A stretch of DNA of 64,000 nt from Piezodorus guildinii. Taxonomy: Eukaryota; Arthropoda; Insecta; Hemiptera; Pentatomidae. How positions within the stretch are numbered: the stretch's first letter is position 1; the number at the start of each line of letters is the position of its first letter. Below are positions 62,503 to 64,000 of this stretch, one piece after another. Below the pieces are notes generated by a model that was not told the DNA's origin, searched no databases, and saw only the letters and a program-made list of their open reading frames with translations. A program made the translations under genes and the position numbers. Location: the NCBI GenBank assembly GCA_023052935.1, contig CM041297.1:8839327-8903326 (forward strand). Reading direction: 5' to 3'.

Positions 62503-62980
62503 TGTAATCCTTTACCAAGTTATCCAATTCCGCCGCCAATCATACATTTTTGACCTCCTACAGTTCAAATCCTCTATCCATCCCCGTTGTACACGCTCCA
62601 GCCCTTTGGATTTATACAGTGCGGCCCACCGAACTGCACATTTCGACAGATCCTTTCTCATTCGATCCACAATCCTATGGAATTCCATTCCTCCTTCTAT
62701 CCGTCACTCCAATTCTCATTCTACCTTCAAATTCCGCATATTTAATCACTTAACTCAGGCACAAAAAATTGTAAAAAAGCTTTTTTATTATATTTTATTT
62801 TATTTATATTTATTTTTGTTGTTGTTTTCTTCTCATTTAAATATGCCTATTTTATATAAGTAATTATTAACTTGTTTATATGTACTTAATATGTTCTAAA
62901 ACTAAAAAGCACGTTTTGTACATTCTGTATACTTTATTCTAAAGGGACATGTCCCAGGATAATAAAGAATTTATTTATTT
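62503..62980 (+). mobile_element. LINE-B copy, 5'-truncated
   Basis: Encodes R-T-A-H-F-D-R-S-F-L-I-R-S-T-I-L-W-N-S-I-P-P (62630-62700) and ends 'ttctaaagggacatgtccc' with 'aataaagaatttattta'. This is the plus-strand match of the 2551-3240 element. Confidence 0.8.
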
Positions 62981-62984
62981 AAAA

Positions 62985-63060
62985 TTATGTTTTCAGTTTT
63001 CTCCTTTAGTTGGATATCGAATTGTGTGTGTCAGTCAAAAGTTTACATTAATTAATCTCT
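62985..63060 (+). repeat. Repeat family A, right remnant of the split copy
   Basis: 'attatgttttcagttttctc' then 'ctttagttggatatcgaatt', after which the similarity stops. Confidence 0.55.
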
Positions 63061-63420
63061 ATAATTTTTTTGCGGCACTTTTTTTGCTCGGTGATTTCTC
63101 TTTCTGTATTATGTAGATTGCGAGTTACTTCGTTTGATTTAATTTTTTTTTTTTGTTTTTATTTGAATGTTTTACTATGAGCAAGTATCAATCTATCCTG
63201 CTTACAGCATCTGACCCAGATCTAACTGATGAATTCTTAATGTTTCCAGTTACACACACTTCTCTATTCAAACATTCAATTTACTTTGAAACTGACATTT
63301 TATTTATTAATGCCATACAAACACACTCAACCCCGTGCATATAATTATAGGCTTTAGATCTTATCAAACCTGGTTAAAAAAAAAACATTTATAATTTAAG
63401 TACATTAAAGAAGCAATGAT
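63061..63420. other. No recognisable gene
   Basis: AT-rich; a 63-codon open stretch at 63153-63344 has no features. Confidence 0.4.
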
Positions 63421-63424
63421 TTGT

Positions 63425-63690
63425 CCCGGTCTAGATACCATTCCTTTCATGACGAACTCCATTCCTACCCTAATCCTCTGGTTTCAATCCTTTCTTCCTC
63501 TTCAATTCCTGACAATCCTCCTAGGCGTCTGAAAAGGAGATGGCCCCAAGACCTTTTAGTTTAGAATATTTTTAGAGTGCTTCCATTGGTAAGCTTCGCT
63601 ACATGTGTTTCATGTCTTTTTATATTTCATTCTAATTTATTTGCTGCATTCCATTATGCAGTTGTAAAATCCAATAAATAAATAAAAAAA
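63425..63690 (+). mobile_element. Jockey-type LINE relic, 3' end
   Basis: Encodes the closing P-P-R-R-L-K-R-R-W-P-Q-D-L near 63510-63560 and ends 'tgtaaaatccaataaataaa' plus poly-A, like 13760-14275. Confidence 0.75.
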
Positions 63691-63769
63691 CAAGAAATGA
63701 TTTTAAAGCACATATCAAAATAATAATAATTATTATTATTAAGGTAGATTTCGGGCTGAATAAATTCTT

Positions 63770-64000
63770 CCATATATACTCAATTTTTTTATTTCATCAG
63801 CATCAGTTAAGGACAAAGATCTGAGCAATACTCTTGCTCAGATCTGATGTTTTTAAATAGTGACTTCATTTTTACTAATTTACCTAGTTGAATGTGTGTA
63901 TTATTGAAAATGGGAGTTTCTGGATATATAACAAGACTTCTGAAGATGGGAGAATATCCCGAAACGTCAATGCTGATGAAATAAAAAATTTGAGTATTTA
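63770..64000 (+). repeat. Palindrome-flanked hammerhead-like motif (runs off the window)
   Basis: A stretch around 63778-63803 is the inverse of about 63970-64000 (tcatcagcat / atgctgatga). Between them lie a 12-bp perfect hairpin (agatctgagcaa ... ttgctcagatct, 63819-63847) and ctgaagatgggagaatatcc then cgaaacgtc (63941-63968), a well-formed CUGAAGA - GGG/CCC stem - GAAAC core. Confidence 0.6.

Overview
This window reads as nuclear DNA of an AT-rich, heavily repeated insect-like genome. The clues are Jockey-type, RTE-type and other LINEs with (TCTA)n or poly-A tails, a mariner relic, tRNA-derived SINEs, a Penelope-type GIY-YIG remnant, a Ty3/gypsy element and a Polinton/Maverick element. TATA boxes are paired with TCAGT initiators. 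The style of the interspersed repeats makes me think of Hemiptera, but this is a guess. I recognise no conserved multi-exon host gene. The only convincing single-copy gene outside mobile elements is an intronless 125-codon two-helix membrane protein at 15516-15893, plus weak candidate exons near 38.9-39.5 kb.

Layout. 1-7.4 kb: two + strand SINEs (one with a clean 12-bp target duplication), minus-strand LINE tails, a copy of repeat family A, a 383-bp near-perfect palindrome carrying hammerhead-like motifs, and a Penelope-type GIY-YIG endonuclease fragment. 7.4-12.95 kb: a complete Ty3/gypsy element with seemingly identical 183-bp LTRs but a broken coding frame. 13-19 kb: LINE relic, family B repeat, the small membrane-protein gene and a long AT-rich, degenerately repeated tract. 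19.2-24 kb: a LINE inside a LINE, a 699-bp family C element with 5-bp target duplications, and another A copy. 24-28.9 kb: a ~94-bp tandem satellite with a higher-order duplication, interrupted by a second family C copy. 28.9-33.2 kb: RTE-type relic, A and B copies, SINE, internally deleted mariner. 33.2-38.9 kb: an essentially full-length but decayed Jockey-type LINE inserted in an A copy. 39.68-51.68 kb: a ~12-kb Polinton. 51.7-64 kb: MITE, more A/B copies, LINE relics, a 5'-truncated LINE with an open 907-codon frame, and a terminal hammerhead-like palindrome.

The Polinton is the centrepiece. It has ~0.8-0.9-kb terminal inverted repeats (TIRs), an intact 1218-aa protein-primed type B DNA polymerase, a retrovirus-like integrase with a C-terminal chromodomain-like end (N-terminus lost at a rearrangement), a 404-aa protein I assign as its capsid protein, and several small overlapping ORFs. 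Its cargo is unusual. A canonical BIR zinc domain (inhibitor-of-apoptosis family) sits just inside the left TIR. A 230-aa protein fuses an unnamed 'DFQGY' domain to a BIR-like zinc module. A BIR-less paralogue of that protein sits just inside the right TIR. Promoter elements are compact: one TATA box supplies the stop codon of the preceding gene, another directly follows a stop codon, and a shared promoter module recurs in the TIRs and upstream of the polymerase block. The element integrated into a LINE tail and later lost its extreme right end.
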